Source: an uncultured Clostridia bacterium (GTDB lineage Bacteria > Bacillota > Clostridia > Saccharofermentanales > Saccharofermentanaceae). From it: a DNA stretch of 64,000 bases. Numbering within the stretch: position 1 is the first letter of the stretch; every line of letters starts with the position of its first letter. The notes beneath the pieces were generated by a model that was not told the DNA's origin, did not search any database, and saw nothing but the letters and a program-made list of their open reading frames with translations. Location of the stretch: the NCBI GenBank assembly GCA_946403085.1, contig CAMIYM010000003.1, positions 62,001 through 126,000 of the forward strand, given 5' to 3'. Position numbers and translations under genes: made by a program. This document shows, piece after piece, positions 37,147-45,610 of this stretch.

Positions 37147-37827
37147 ATGCTGATTGAGATACTTTCAGAAGATAAATCCGGAGCAGTCGTAGTAGAGCGT
37201 CTTGCGGAACGGATAGTTGCAAATGAGGGAATGGATGTTGAGGTCAATGTCCATCCTCACAGAGGATGCGGAAGCCTGCCCAAAGATCTTACGGCCAAGC
37301 CGCCGAAGTTCGCGAGTTCACTTCTGGATCTCCTTCCTTCGGAACTGCGTGCATATAACAAAGTCTATGCAGGAAAGGATCTGATCCTCATTATCGTCAT
37401 GGATTCCGATGACAAGGATCCCCAGACATTAAGACAGGAACTCTACAGGGTCGCATCCAAGTTCGCACCTGATATAAGAAGCGTTGTAGGCATCTGCACT
37501 GAAGAGATAGAAGCGTGGATGTTAGGTGATAAGAATGCTGTTGTTGATGCTTATCCTGACTGCAGGACCGAGGTCATAGATGCTTACGAACAGGATTCCA
37601 TTTGCGGCACATGGGAAGTTCTCTGCAGGGCTATAAGTGAGAACGCTGATGATCTGATCGATATCGGATATCCGGCCATCGGTCACTATAAGGCACTGTG
37701 GGCAGAGAATATCTCGAAGTATATGCTTCCTCAGAAGAATGTATCGCCCAGTTTCAACACGTTCAAGATGGCTCTTGTCACTGCTTTGAAGAACCCTGTT
37801 CCGCTCTACCGAAGGCGTGCATTCTGA
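37147..37827 (+). CDS. TOPRIM-like (DUF4276/RloB-like) protein paired with the ATPase
   Basis: This 226-residue protein shows the acidic pattern of a TOPRIM nuclease fold. It has Glu8 in ILSEDKSGAVVVERL, the DSDD cluster at 86-89 after a hydrophobic strand (LILIIVMDSDDKD), and TEEIEAW at 118-124. DUF4276 and RloB/AbiLii proteins have this arrangement and act with an ATPase partner. It has no signal peptide or membrane segment. It lies 14 bases after the ATPase gene, and its TGA overlaps the hemW ATG, so all three genes appear co-translated. The nuclease function is inferred. Confidence 0.65.
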   Translation: MLIEILSEDKSGAVVVERLAERIVANEGMDVEVNVHPHRGCGSLPKDLTAKPPKFASSLLDLLPSELRAYNKVYAGKDLILIIVMDSDDKDPQTLRQELYRVASKFAPDIRSVVGICTEEIEAWMLGDKNAVVDAYPDCRTEVIDAYEQDSICGTWEVLCRAISENADDLIDIGYPAIGHYKALWAENISKYMLPQKNVSPSFNTFKMALVTALKNPVPLYRRRAF

Positions 37828-39029
37828 TGGCAAGACACATCTACATACATAATCCTTTTTGTGTACGCAAGTGCCCATACTGTGACTTTTATTCAGTCAC
37901 GAAAACATCCCTTTGCGAAGACTTATATAAAGCTGCTGTAAGGGAAGCAGAGATCATTGGTTCCGTAATTACTGATAACACCGGAACCAATCCTGTAAAT
38001 GATAAAGACGGGAAAGATACGGTCTATTTCGGAGGAGGCACACCTTCTCTTCCTGACAGCAGGCTTGTCTGCGGATTACTGGACTCGGTCAGAAAGGCCT
38101 TTAACATCGCTTCTGACGCAGAGATAACGATAGAGGTTAATCCGTCATCTGTCACTTCGGAAAAGCTCTCTGACTATCTTCAGGCGGGTTTTAACCGCGT
38201 ATCTGTCGGCGTTCAGTCTTTGGATGACGGTGTGCTTAAGACATTAGGCAGACTTCACGATTCCAGAGGTGCTGTTGATGCTATCGAAAAGATAACCAGG
38301 GCAGGCTTTGAGAATATATCTTCCGATCTCATCACCGGTGTTCCTGGTGAGACGCTGGAAGGGATTAAAAGAGATATCGATACATTCAAGCAGCTCGGTG
38401 TAAAACACATCAGCACATATTCATTAAGCATAGAAGAGGGAACAGCCTTTTTCGACAGATACAGCAAAACGATAGAAGACCTGGTATCCCCTGATGAAGA
38501 ACGTGCAATGTATCACGGTACAAGAGAGCATCTTCAGGATTCAGGGTTTGAGACCTACGAGATATCCAACAGTGCTCTTCCGGGATACAGGAGCATCCAT
38601 AACTCGTCTTACTGGAATTCTTGTGAATACTTTGCTATAGGTGCGGGCGCACACGGATTTCTGGGTGACATGAGATACGGCCATAGAGACGATGTGAGCG
38701 CTTACATCGAAGAAATGAATACGATTACGCCTGATGCGTACAAAGCGTTTCTGGAGGGCAATGAGAGCGTTCTGAAGTCGCTCTATGCTGAAGAGATCTT
38801 AAGCAGGGAAGACAAGATGCGTGAAGTGCCTTTTTTAAGGCTCAGGACAACAGAAGGCATCCTGCTTGATGATTTCTATAAGATGTTCGGTGTCGAGTTT
38901 GATTCTGTTTTCGGAAATGCCGTGAAAACGAATATTGAAAAGGGTTTATTGGAGCGCAAAGAAAGAACGCTCCGTCTAACACGGAGCGGTCTTGATCTTG
39001 CTAATGTTGTAATCGAAGATTTCCTTTAA
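37827..39029 (+). CDS. hemW: radical SAM protein HemW (HemN-like)
   Basis: HemW is a heme-binding radical SAM protein often misnamed coproporphyrinogen oxidase. MARHIYIHNPFCVRKCPYCDFYS holds the CxxxCxxC cluster, and FGGGTPSLPD and RVSVGVQSLDDGVLKTLGR are family motifs. The ORF track start at 37698 overlaps the upstream gene. ATG 37827 gives 400 residues and the expected N-terminus. Its TAA overlaps the stop of the convergent acyl-CoA synthetase by four bases. Confidence 0.93.
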   Translation: MARHIYIHNPFCVRKCPYCDFYSVTKTSLCEDLYKAAVREAEIIGSVITDNTGTNPVNDKDGKDTVYFGGGTPSLPDSRLVCGLLDSVRKAFNIASDAEITIEVNPSSVTSEKLSDYLQAGFNRVSVGVQSLDDGVLKTLGRLHDSRGAVDAIEKITRAGFENISSDLITGVPGETLEGIKRDIDTFKQLGVKHISTYSLSIEEGTAFFDRYSKTIEDLVSPDEERAMYHGTREHLQDSGFETYEISNSALPGYRSIHNSSYWNSCEYFAIGAGAHGFLGDMRYGHRDDVSAYIEEMNTITPDAYKAFLEGNESVLKSLYAEEILSREDKMREVPFLRLRTTEGILLDDFYKMFGVEFDSVFGNAVKTNIEKGLLERKERTLRLTRSGLDLANVVIEDFL

Positions 39030-40735
39030 AGATTAGCCTTTGCAGCTGCTTCCTGCTCTGCTCTGTACTTGGCTTCGTCAGCCTTTCTGATAGCGGTACG
39101 CATGATCTTGCCGCTTGTAGTCTTGGGAAGTTCATCAACGAACTCGATAACTCTCGGATACTTGTAAGGAGCAGTAGCGTTCTTTACATGGTTCTGGAGT
39201 TCCTTAACGAGCTCGGGTGAAGCCTTCTCCTTGTAAGCCTTTGTGAGGACGATAGTAGCCTTAACTACCTGGCCTCTCATGGGATCGGGAACAGCTGTTA
39301 CAGCGCACTCGAGGACTGCATCGTGTGTCATGAGGGCGCTCTCAACTTCGAAAGGTCCGATACGGTAACCGGAGCACTTGATAACGTCGTCATTTCTTCC
39401 TACGAACCAGATATAACCTTCCGGATCTCTCCATGCGGTATCACCTGTGCTGTAATCCGCACCGGGCCACTGTTCAGCCATTGCTTCAGGATTCTTGTAG
39501 TATTCGCGGAAAAGACCGATAGGCTTTGCGGATGCATTCTTGATAACGATATTTCCTACGATACCGTCTTCTACCGGTACACCATTGTCGTCAAGAAGCT
39601 GGATGTCGTAGATAGGTGTGGGCTTGCCTGTGGAACCGGGCTTAACATCGATCCAGGGGAAGTTAGCGAAAAGAACGCTTCCTTCTGTCTGGCCGAATCC
39701 TTCACGGATCTCAAGGCCTGTGTATTTCTGCCACTTGTAGAATACTTCAGGATTCAAAGGCTCGCCTGCCATGGAGCAGTGCTTGATGGAAGAGAAGTCG
39801 TACTTTGTAAGATCTTCCTGGATAAGATATCTGTAGATCGTGGAAGGTCCGCAGAAGGAATTGAGCTTGAGCTTTTCCATGATCTCGAGCATTCTTGCAG
39901 CCTTGAACTTCTGTGTATCGTAAGTAACGTTAACTGCACCGCAGATCCACTGTCCGTAGATCTTACCCCATGCGAACTTAGCCCAGCCTGAGTCAGCCTG
40001 AGTAAGGTGTCTGCAGCCGTCGTATACCTGCTGCCAGTACTTGGCTGTTACGATGTGACCCAAAGGAAGGGTGTAATCGTGAAGGATCATCTTAGGCTCA
40101 CCTGTCGTGCCTGATGAGAAATAGATGAGCATGGGATCGTAAGCGTGTGTAGCTTCGTCACCTGTGGGACGCTCGAAAACAGGGGATGCGTTATCAATAT
40201 CGTCTGTCAGAGATCTCCAGCCTTCCGGTGCCTCACCGATAACGCTGCAGTACTGTACTGTCTTGCAGTCGGGACGTGCCTTGTTAACGTGCTCGATTAT
40301 CTGCGGGTCATCAGCACAAACGATCATCTTTACATCAGCTGCGTTGCAGCGGTATACGATGTCGTGATAAAGAAGCTGGAATGTAGCAGGGATTACCAGA
40401 GCACCGAGCTTGTGAAGACCAACCATCGTGAACCATACTTCAGGACGCTGACGGAGCATCATTAAGACTCTGTCGCCCTTCTTGAGGCCTAAGTCTTTGA
40501 ACATGTTGGCAACGCGGTTGCTCTTTTCGCTGATATCCTTGAACGTGAAATGCTTCTCGTTGCCGTCATCATCACACCAGATAAGAGCTTCCTGATCAGG
40601 AGCCTCCTTGGCATATACGTCAACGACATCAAAACCGAAGTTAAAATCCTCCGGAACATTTATCTTGAAATTCTGTTTAAAATCTTCGTAACTGTCAAAA
40701 TCAATTCTGTCTACAAATCTGTTTAATAAATCCAT
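39026..40735 (-). CDS. AMP-forming acyl-CoA synthetase
   Basis: ANL-superfamily enzyme of 569 residues that activates a carboxylic acid to its CoA thioester. The AMP-binding core reads LIYFSSGTTGEPKMI. REGFGQTEG and YSTGDTAWRDPEGYIWFVGR follow, and PKTTSGKIMRTAIRK carries the catalytic Lys near the C-terminus. The family resembles medium-chain or acetyl-CoA synthetase-like enzymes. The substrate cannot be read from sequence. It is transcribed after a cupin-HTH regulator on the same strand. Confidence 0.92.
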   Translation of the reverse strand: MDLLNRFVDRIDFDSYEDFKQNFKINVPEDFNFGFDVVDVYAKEAPDQEALIWCDDDGNEKHFTFKDISEKSNRVANMFKDLGLKKGDRVLMMLRQRPEVWFTMVGLHKLGALVIPATFQLLYHDIVYRCNAADVKMIVCADDPQIIEHVNKARPDCKTVQYCSVIGEAPEGWRSLTDDIDNASPVFERPTGDEATHAYDPMLIYFSSGTTGEPKMILHDYTLPLGHIVTAKYWQQVYDGCRHLTQADSGWAKFAWGKIYGQWICGAVNVTYDTQKFKAARMLEIMEKLKLNSFCGPSTIYRYLIQEDLTKYDFSSIKHCSMAGEPLNPEVFYKWQKYTGLEIREGFGQTEGSVLFANFPWIDVKPGSTGKPTPIYDIQLLDDNGVPVEDGIVGNIVIKNASAKPIGLFREYYKNPEAMAEQWPGADYSTGDTAWRDPEGYIWFVGRNDDVIKCSGYRIGPFEVESALMTHDAVLECAVTAVPDPMRGQVVKATIVLTKAYKEKASPELVKELQNHVKNATAPYKYPRVIEFVDELPKTTSGKIMRTAIRKADEAKYRAEQEAAAKANL

Positions 40736-40790
40736 GGGTATTCATTCCTTTTCTACTTCAATATTTTTTCCTTTGGGTAGAACTGCTAAA

Positions 40791-41336
40791 TCACTCGTTG
40801 ATGATCGTGAGGAACTTAGCAGTCTCCGTCACGGCGCGCTGTCCGTGAGGCTTCTCAGGATTGAAGTAAATGGAATCTCCTGCCTCAAGTGTAAATTCCC
40901 TGTCTCCTACGACGACCTTGATGGCGCCCTCGATGACATAGTTGAACTCCTGGCCGCCGTGGCGTACGAGCTCAGCTGTCTCTGACTTGGAGAGGGTAAC
41001 GATCATAGGATCCATCTGTCTGTTCTTATAGTTGAATGCAAGTGCACTGAAAGAATAGCCGGGATAACGCTCGACCTTGATGCCATTTCCGCCTCTTACA
41101 ACTGTATAGTCGTCCATTCTCGGAACATCGCCAGTCATAAGGACAGTAGGGTCGACTCTGAATATGCCTGCCACCTTGTAAAGAAGGCTGATCGGGATCT
41201 CCTTCTCGCCGTTCTCATATGCTAAATACTCTTCCTTGCTCACGCCTGTCTGCTGTGCCACTTCATCTGCTGTTAAGTCAAGGATGTCTCTAAGCTCTCT
41301 GATCCTGTCGGATATCTGCTTAATGTATTCGTTCAT
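40791..41336 (-). CDS. XRE-family regulator with cupin sensor domain
   Basis: An N-terminal helix-turn-helix (about 5-62, with LTADEVAQQTGVSKEEYLAYENG) is joined to a C-terminal cupin (about 110-180, with FNYVIEGAIKVVVGDREFTLEAGDSIYFNPEKPHGQRA). I chose ATG 41336, preceded by AGGAGG, not the upstream start in the ORF track. Such regulators often control the adjacent metabolic gene, here the acyl-CoA synthetase 56 bases downstream, with a small carboxylate or amine as likely ligand. Confidence 0.9.
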   Translation of the reverse strand: MNEYIKQISDRIRELRDILDLTADEVAQQTGVSKEEYLAYENGEKEIPISLLYKVAGIFRVDPTVLMTGDVPRMDDYTVVRGGNGIKVERYPGYSFSALAFNYKNRQMDPMIVTLSKSETAELVRHGGQEFNYVIEGAIKVVVGDREFTLEAGDSIYFNPEKPHGQRAVTETAKFLTIINE

Positions 41337-41444
41337 ATTAGCCTCCTGATGCTTCAAGTAGCATTTCTTTTCGTAGCGGTTGAATATTATACATCATTTT
41401 TAACGTGCGTGCTTATTAATAATATATATGAGTGAACAGATAAT

Positions 41445-41534
41445 TGTATCCAAAACCTCGAAAAAACTGTATTTCAGATACATTTTTGTGGTATTTGTAT
41501 CTGAAACTGCGAAAAATGCGGCCTTTCAGATACA
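41445..41534. repeat. tandem hairpin repeat between the cupin regulator and mntP
   Basis: There are two consecutive copies of one hairpin unit, 51 bases apart. Copy one runs from TGTATC at 41445 to TTTCAGATACA ending 41482. Copy two runs from TGTATCTGAAA at 41496 to TTTCAGATACA ending 41534 and has a perfect 11-base stem. Both loops contain CGAAAAA in the same place, and the left arms align as TGTATCNNAAACNNCGAAAAA. The area is noncoding. Confidence 0.75.
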
Positions 41535-41550
41535 CCGTTTGAAGTAAGTC

Positions 41551-41580
41551 TTGACTAACTTGGAACCGCATTGTTAGTAT
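41551..41580 (+). promoter_or_regulatory. promoter of the mntP riboswitch transcript
   Basis: TTGACT and TAGTAT are 18 bases apart, and initiation would fall just before the riboswitch core. Confidence 0.55.
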
Positions 41581-41586
41581 TTGCTT

Positions 41587-41707
41587 CATTGAGGGAGTAG
41601 CAAACGCTGGCAAGAGCGTTGTCTAAGTCAACATACTGGTTAATACCTGGCTTATTCTTTTGTGTGAGACTCAAGGCGATTATTGGAATGCCTTGGGTTA
41701 TTTTTTT
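41587..41707 (+). promoter_or_regulatory. yybP-ykoY manganese riboswitch with terminator
   Basis: The leader contains the conserved blocks of the yybP-ykoY family: GAGGGAGTAGC near 41591 and GTCAACATACTG near 41627, with GTGAGACTCAAGGC closing the element. CTCAAGGC (41670) then pairs with GCCTTGGG (41690), followed by a T-rich tract, giving an intrinsic terminator. This class binds Mn2+ and typically turns on Mn2+ exporters, which fits mntP directly downstream. Confidence 0.88.
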
Positions 41708-41728
41708 GCCCGGGCGGGAAGGAAATAC

Positions 41729-42325
41729 ATGATTCAACTCATCATCAATTCCGTATTGCTTGGAGTCGGCCTTGCGATGGATGCTTTCTCTGTTTCCATA
41801 GCCAACGGAATAATAGAACCCGGCATGAAGAAGACACGAATGCTTAAGATCGCCGGTGTATATGCATTCTTTCAGTTCGCTATGCCGATGCTTGGATGGC
41901 TTCTTGTTACTACTCTCGAAGAGATCTTTACCAAATTCAGTGTGCTGATCCCATGGATCGCATTGTTCCTGCTCCTTTTTATCGGCGGCAAGATGATCGT
42001 CGAGGCAATTCTCGAAAAGAAGAACGGCAAAAAAGAAGAGACTGAACACCAGGGAAAACTTACTTGGAAACTTATTTTTGTCCAGGGTGTGGCAACTTCA
42101 ATAGATGCGCTATCCGTTGGTTTTACTATAGCAAGTTACTCTCCTTTACGAGCTTTTGCCTCATCTTTGATTATCGGAGCCGTTACGCTTGTGATATGCT
42201 TAATTGGTCTCATTTTCGGCAGGAAGATAGGCGAAAAGATATCAGGTATCGCACAGATTATCGGCGGTGTCATACTGATCCTGATCGGAATCGAGATATT
42301 TGTCACAGGTGTTTTCAACCTGTAA
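41729..42325 (+). CDS. mntP: manganese efflux pump MntP
   Basis: MntP exports excess manganese. The protein has about six transmembrane helices in two repeats, each with the conserved Asp-containing core: GVGLAMDAFSVSIANG at the start and GVATSIDALSVGFTIA in the second half. The ORF track start at 41660 lies in the riboswitch. ATG 41729 has GGGAAGGA upstream and gives 198 residues. Context with the riboswitch strongly supports the name. Confidence 0.94.
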   Translation: MIQLIINSVLLGVGLAMDAFSVSIANGIIEPGMKKTRMLKIAGVYAFFQFAMPMLGWLLVTTLEEIFTKFSVLIPWIALFLLLFIGGKMIVEAILEKKNGKKEETEHQGKLTWKLIFVQGVATSIDALSVGFTIASYSPLRAFASSLIIGAVTLVICLIGLIFGRKIGEKISGIAQIIGGVILILIGIEIFVTGVFNL

Positions 42326-42343
42326 AGAATGGAGAATTGTTTT

Positions 42344-42907
42344 ATGGCAAAAGTTGCAGTTTTTATCGCTGACGGCAGTGAAGAGGTGGAGGCAATTACA
42401 CCTGTTGACCTTTTAAGAAGAGCTAAGGTTGATGTTGACATTGTATCTATAATGCCCACCCTTGAGATCAGCGCTTCAAGAGATGTAAAGATCACAGCAG
42501 ATAAGCTGATCGATGATATAGATTTTGACGAATACGACCTTCTGGTCCTTCCGGGTGGTGTAAGAGGAACAAACAACCTCAATGCCTGCGAAGCCCTCAA
42601 GAAGCAGATCGTAAGATTTAACGATCAGGGCAAAGGAATAGCAGCTATCTGCGCCGCTCCTACAGTTTTCGCAGGACTTGGCATCCTTAACGGCAAGACA
42701 TCCACATGTAATCCCGGCTTCTGGGAAGAGCTCCGTGCTAATGGTGCAAATGTCATCGAGGATTCAAAAGTTGTCGTAAACGGCAACATCATCACGAGCC
42801 AGGCTATGGGCACATCTGTTGATTTTGGACTTGCTCTTGTAGGCTTCCTCTGCGGTGAGGAAGAGAAGGAAGCATTGCGCACAAACATCAGATTTGGTGC
42901 GATTTAA
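42344..42907 (+). CDS. DJ-1/PfpI-family protein
   Basis: This is a single-domain protein of the DJ-1 superfamily. It has VAVFIADGSEEVEAITPVDLLRRA, the strand DLLVLPGGVRGTNNL, and the nucleophile elbow AAICAAPTVFAGLG with the reactive Cys. Members act as glyoxalases, chaperones or oxidative-stress proteins. The exact activity cannot be assigned. I start at ATG 42344 (MAKVAVF), since GGAG lies at a proper distance there. It follows mntP by about 18 bases and may share its transcript. Confidence 0.9.
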   Translation: MAKVAVFIADGSEEVEAITPVDLLRRAKVDVDIVSIMPTLEISASRDVKITADKLIDDIDFDEYDLLVLPGGVRGTNNLNACEALKKQIVRFNDQGKGIAAICAAPTVFAGLGILNGKTSTCNPGFWEELRANGANVIEDSKVVVNGNIITSQAMGTSVDFGLALVGFLCGEEEKEALRTNIRFGAI

Positions 42908-42969
42908 CATTGTTACACAGCCCGTTTAGTTGAATATTCAGACTGAATCATTTACAATAGGGCGCGTTT

Positions 42970-43060
42970 GGAGACGTATCGAAGTGGTCATAACGGGGCG
43001 CACTCGAAATGCGTTTGCCGGGCAACTGGCACGAGAGTTCGAATCTCTCCGTCTCCGCCA
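42970..43060 (+). tRNA. tRNA-Ser, anticodon CGA
   Basis: The acceptor arms GGAGACG and CGTCTCC pair, with G73 and an encoded CCA. The anticodon loop CTCGAAA in a CGCA/TGCG stem gives CGA, which reads UCG serine codons. The long variable arm of a class II tRNA and the T-loop GTTCGAATC are present. Confidence 0.95.
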
Positions 43061-43063
43061 GAT

Positions 43064-43103
43064 AAACCTCTCAGGCATTATGTTTGAGAGGTTTTACTTT
43101 TTC
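43064..43103 (+). terminator. terminator after tRNA-Ser
   Basis: AAACCTCTCA pairs with TGAGAGGTTT, followed by T-rich sequence. It overlaps the last codons of the convergent membrane-protein gene and could serve both strands. Confidence 0.75.
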
Positions 43104-43767
43104 CGTAAAGAAAAGGTCTTGCAAGTTTCCTGGCAAAGAAGTCGACAAGCGGACCCATGAAGAATGCAGTAATAATGGTTCCTGCTCCGATTACTGCACC
43201 AATACCTGATACAGAGGCACCGGAGAGGAAGTAGAGAGCAACGCCTGCTATTACACAAACAACGTCAGTGATGATTCTCACATACTTGAATTTGCCAAGG
43301 TGCCAAGTGTTAGAGATTATGAGCGCGACAGCGTCGTATGTTGAGACACCGATGTCTGCAGTCATGTAAAACGATGAAGCGACGCAGATGATCAGTATTC
43401 CGATGATAAGACAGACAGATCTGCCGGGAATTCCTAAGTCAGGGAAGAAGTTTTCGAGAGTTTTTAAGGAAAACTCAGCTATATAACCGATCAGAAACAG
43501 GTTGATGAAAGTAGCAAGTCCGATATAGTGCCTGTCGAAAATGAGACTGAACAAAAGCATTATTATGTTTACGATGACGTAGAGTGTACCAAAGTCGATC
43601 GGAATAAGTGTATCAAGACCTGCCATAAGTGACTGGAACGGATCGACTCCGAACATAGCGCGCTTGAAAAAGCCTACTGCAACACCGCAGATGAGCACGC
43701 CGAATATGCTCATCAGAATGCGTTTGACCATATGATCTTTTTTGAAAATGTTCTTCAATTTATTCAT
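43078..43767 (-). CDS. YczE/YitT-family membrane protein
   Basis: Integral membrane protein with about six helices and a typical early motif FGVLICGVAVGFFKRAMFGVDPFQSL. A later stretch, ADIGVSTYDAVALIIS, repeats the GVDP-like pattern, as in the YitT/YczE group. Its function is unknown. The ORF track start at 43803 is a TTG; ATG 43767 (MNKLKN) or ATG 43731 is more likely. None has a good ribosome site, so the N-terminus is uncertain. Confidence 0.8.
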   Translation of the reverse strand: MNKLKNIFKKDHMVKRILMSIFGVLICGVAVGFFKRAMFGVDPFQSLMAGLDTLIPIDFGTLYVIVNIIMLLFSLIFDRHYIGLATFINLFLIGYIAEFSLKTLENFFPDLGIPGRSVCLIIGILIICVASSFYMTADIGVSTYDAVALIISNTWHLGKFKYVRIITDVVCVIAGVALYFLSGASVSGIGAVIGAGTIITAFFMGPLVDFFARKLARPFLYGKSKTSQT

Positions 43768-43888
43768 GGGTAAGATGATAGACCAAGTGTCTTGAACCAA
43801 CAATTCAATATCATTGTTTTTATATCAGTTAACAGGTGTTATTTCTTTACAGGGCAGGTTTCCAAAACAAAATGCAAACTGTTAGAAT

Positions 43889-43914
43889 AAACATGACATA
43901 CAGGTGTCGTGTTT
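43889..43914 (+). promoter_or_regulatory. operator-like palindrome before the WYL regulator
   Basis: AAACATGACA and TGTCGTGTTT form an inverted repeat with one mismatch and a six-base centre, about 34 bases upstream of the regulator start. It is a good candidate for autoregulation by the WYL protein. Confidence 0.6.
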
Positions 43915-43947
43915 ATTTTGTTAAGATCATTTCGGAGCGGAAAACAT

Positions 43948-44874
43948 ATGAAGATAGACAGGCTTATCGGGATATTGTCAGTATTGCTGCAAGAGGAAAA
44001 AGTAACGGCGCCCGAGCTTGCTGAGAGATTTGAAGTATCTAGGAGGACTATAAACCGTGACATAGATGATCTGTTATATGCCGGGATCCCTATACGTACT
44101 TCTCAAGGTACGGGCGGCGGAATCAGTATCGCTGAAGGTTATAAAGTTGACAGGACTATCCTGACTTCGAAGGATATGCAGATGATACTTGCTGGTTTAA
44201 GGAGCCTCGACAGTGTAAGCGGAAGCAGATATTACGGTCAGTTGATGGAGAAGATACAGGCCGGATCATCTGAATTTATAAGTGGAAAAGATTCTATACT
44301 TATCGACCTTTCTTCATGGTATAAGGAAACACTTGCACCAAAGATATCATCTATACAGGATGCGATAGAGAACAGGCATATACTTGAGTTCTACTACTAT
44401 GCACCTTCCGGTGAAAGTAAGCGTTCAATAGAGCCGTATTACATCGTATTCAAATGGACGAGCTGGTATGTATACGGTTGGTGCCTGAAACGTAAGGACT
44501 ACAGACTCTTTAAGCTGAACCGCATGGATAAGGTGAAGGAGACGCACAAGAGTTTTACTTGCAGGAATGCACCGGTTCCGGATCTTTCTTCTGAACTGAG
44601 ATTTCCGCGGAATATTGTCCTTAAGGCATTGTTCGATCCGGATATGAAATGGCGTCTGGTCGAGGAATTCGGCCCTGATTGTTACGAGGAACAGGATAAC
44701 GGAAAACTTCTTTTGATAAGAGATTACAGCGATATTGAAAACCTTACGATGTGGATGCTGACGTTTGGCGATAAGGTCGAAGTGATCGAACCATTGGAAG
44801 TTCGCGAGAGATTAAAAGCGATGGCAGAATCAATGATGAAGATATATGGAGGAAAGAAAAATGGCAGAGATTGA
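43948..44874 (+). CDS. YafY-type HTH/WYL-domain transcriptional regulator
   Basis: The N-terminal DeoR-like winged helix (IDRLIGILSVLLQEEKVTAP, then VSRRTINRDIDDLLYAGIPI) precedes a WYL sensor domain. The WYL domain lies around residues 140-210 and includes IEPYYIVFKWTSWYVYGWC. A WCX-type C-terminal extension completes the protein. I chose ATG 43948 after GGAGCGG, giving 308 residues. It heads a five-gene operon of small ligand-binding proteins and has an operator-like palindrome upstream. Confidence 0.92.
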   Translation: MKIDRLIGILSVLLQEEKVTAPELAERFEVSRRTINRDIDDLLYAGIPIRTSQGTGGGISIAEGYKVDRTILTSKDMQMILAGLRSLDSVSGSRYYGQLMEKIQAGSSEFISGKDSILIDLSSWYKETLAPKISSIQDAIENRHILEFYYYAPSGESKRSIEPYYIVFKWTSWYVYGWCLKRKDYRLFKLNRMDKVKETHKSFTCRNAPVPDLSSELRFPRNIVLKALFDPDMKWRLVEEFGPDCYEEQDNGKLLLIRDYSDIENLTMWMLTFGDKVEVIEPLEVRERLKAMAESMMKIYGGKKNGRD

Positions 44875-45229
44875 AAGATATGATGTATGTGAAGAATGGG
44901 CACATTCAGGCATCATTAAAGCAGGTGACTTTTGCTTCTTAAGTTACTGCGCCGGCAATGTCGGCGGAACCATTGAAGAGCAGATCAATGGTGCTTTCGA
45001 CAATATGGAGGAAAGGCTTGCAATGGTCGGACTTACTCTGGAATCAGTAGTTCAGATGGATTGTCTCTTCAGAGATGTATGGAATATTCCTGTGATGGAG
45101 AAGATCATCAAGGAGAGATTCAATGGCAAGTATCCTGTCCGTAAGTCCATCCAGACAGAGTTCGCACATGTTGGCGGTAAAGACGGCCTGCAGTTCCAGG
45201 TGGATGCAGTAGCATACTGTGGAAAATAA
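44861..45229 (+). CDS. RidA-family protein
   Basis: Small trimeric-type protein of the RidA/YjgF superfamily, which includes imine deaminases. It has EEQINGAFDNMEERLAMVGL and VVQMDCLFRDVWNIPVMEKI, and a late AHVGGKDGLQFQVDAVAY. The catalytic Arg of true RidA is expected in the sequence KYPVRKSIQTEF, though the context differs from classical RidA. ATG 44861 has GGAGGA upstream and overlaps the regulator's 3' end. Confidence 0.82.
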   Translation: MAEIERYDVCEEWAHSGIIKAGDFCFLSYCAGNVGGTIEEQINGAFDNMEERLAMVGLTLESVVQMDCLFRDVWNIPVMEKIIKERFNGKYPVRKSIQTEFAHVGGKDGLQFQVDAVAYCGK

Positions 45230-45244
45230 TTGTTGGAGAATAGT

Positions 45245-45610
45245 ATGAAATACGAATGGATCGATGAGTTCCTTCTAAGTAAACCTGGAGTGACTAAAGA
45301 CCTTCAGCCGGAATGGAACTGGATACGTTATCAGATAGGCGGGAAAATGTTTGCCGCTATTTGCAGAGATGACGATAACAATCCCGTATACATCACAATG
45401 AAACTGGAACCATTGGAAGGTGAATTCTGGCGTAAGCAGTATGAGGATATTATTCCAGGCTACTATATGAATAAAGTTCATTGGAATTCAGTAAAAGCAG
45501 ATGGCGAAGTACCTGATGATGTCCTCAAGGACCTGTTGAATAAAGCATATGAAATAGTGCTTAGCAGCTTCAGCAAGAAAAAGCAGAAGGAGATATTAGG
45601 AGATGAGTGA
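45245..45610 (+). CDS. MmcQ/YjbR-family protein
   Basis: This 121-residue protein fits the YjbR fold: YEWIDEFLLSKPGVTKDLQPEWNWIRYQIGGKMFAAI, then the typical YITMKLEPLEGEFWRKQY and GYYMNKVHWNSV. The family has a double-wing DNA-binding-like fold, but its role is not established. ATG 45245 has GGAG upstream. Confidence 0.85.
   Translation: MKYEWIDEFLLSKPGVTKDLQPEWNWIRYQIGGKMFAAICRDDDNNPVYITMKLEPLEGEFWRKQYEDIIPGYYMNKVHWNSVKADGEVPDDVLKDLLNKAYEIVLSSFSKKKQKEILGDE

Noticed and set aside
37698-37826. ORF track start of hemW
   Set aside because: The 43 extra residues overlap the TOPRIM gene in another frame, while ATG 37827 gives the standard HemW N-terminus.
39323-39991. A 222-residue plus-strand ORF opposite the acyl-CoA synthetase
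   Set aside because: It is a shadow of a clear gene with all its motifs, and it has no family features or ribosome site.
41660-41728. ORF track start of mntP
   Set aside because: It lies inside the riboswitch and terminator; ATG 41729 has a ribosome site and the normal N-terminus.
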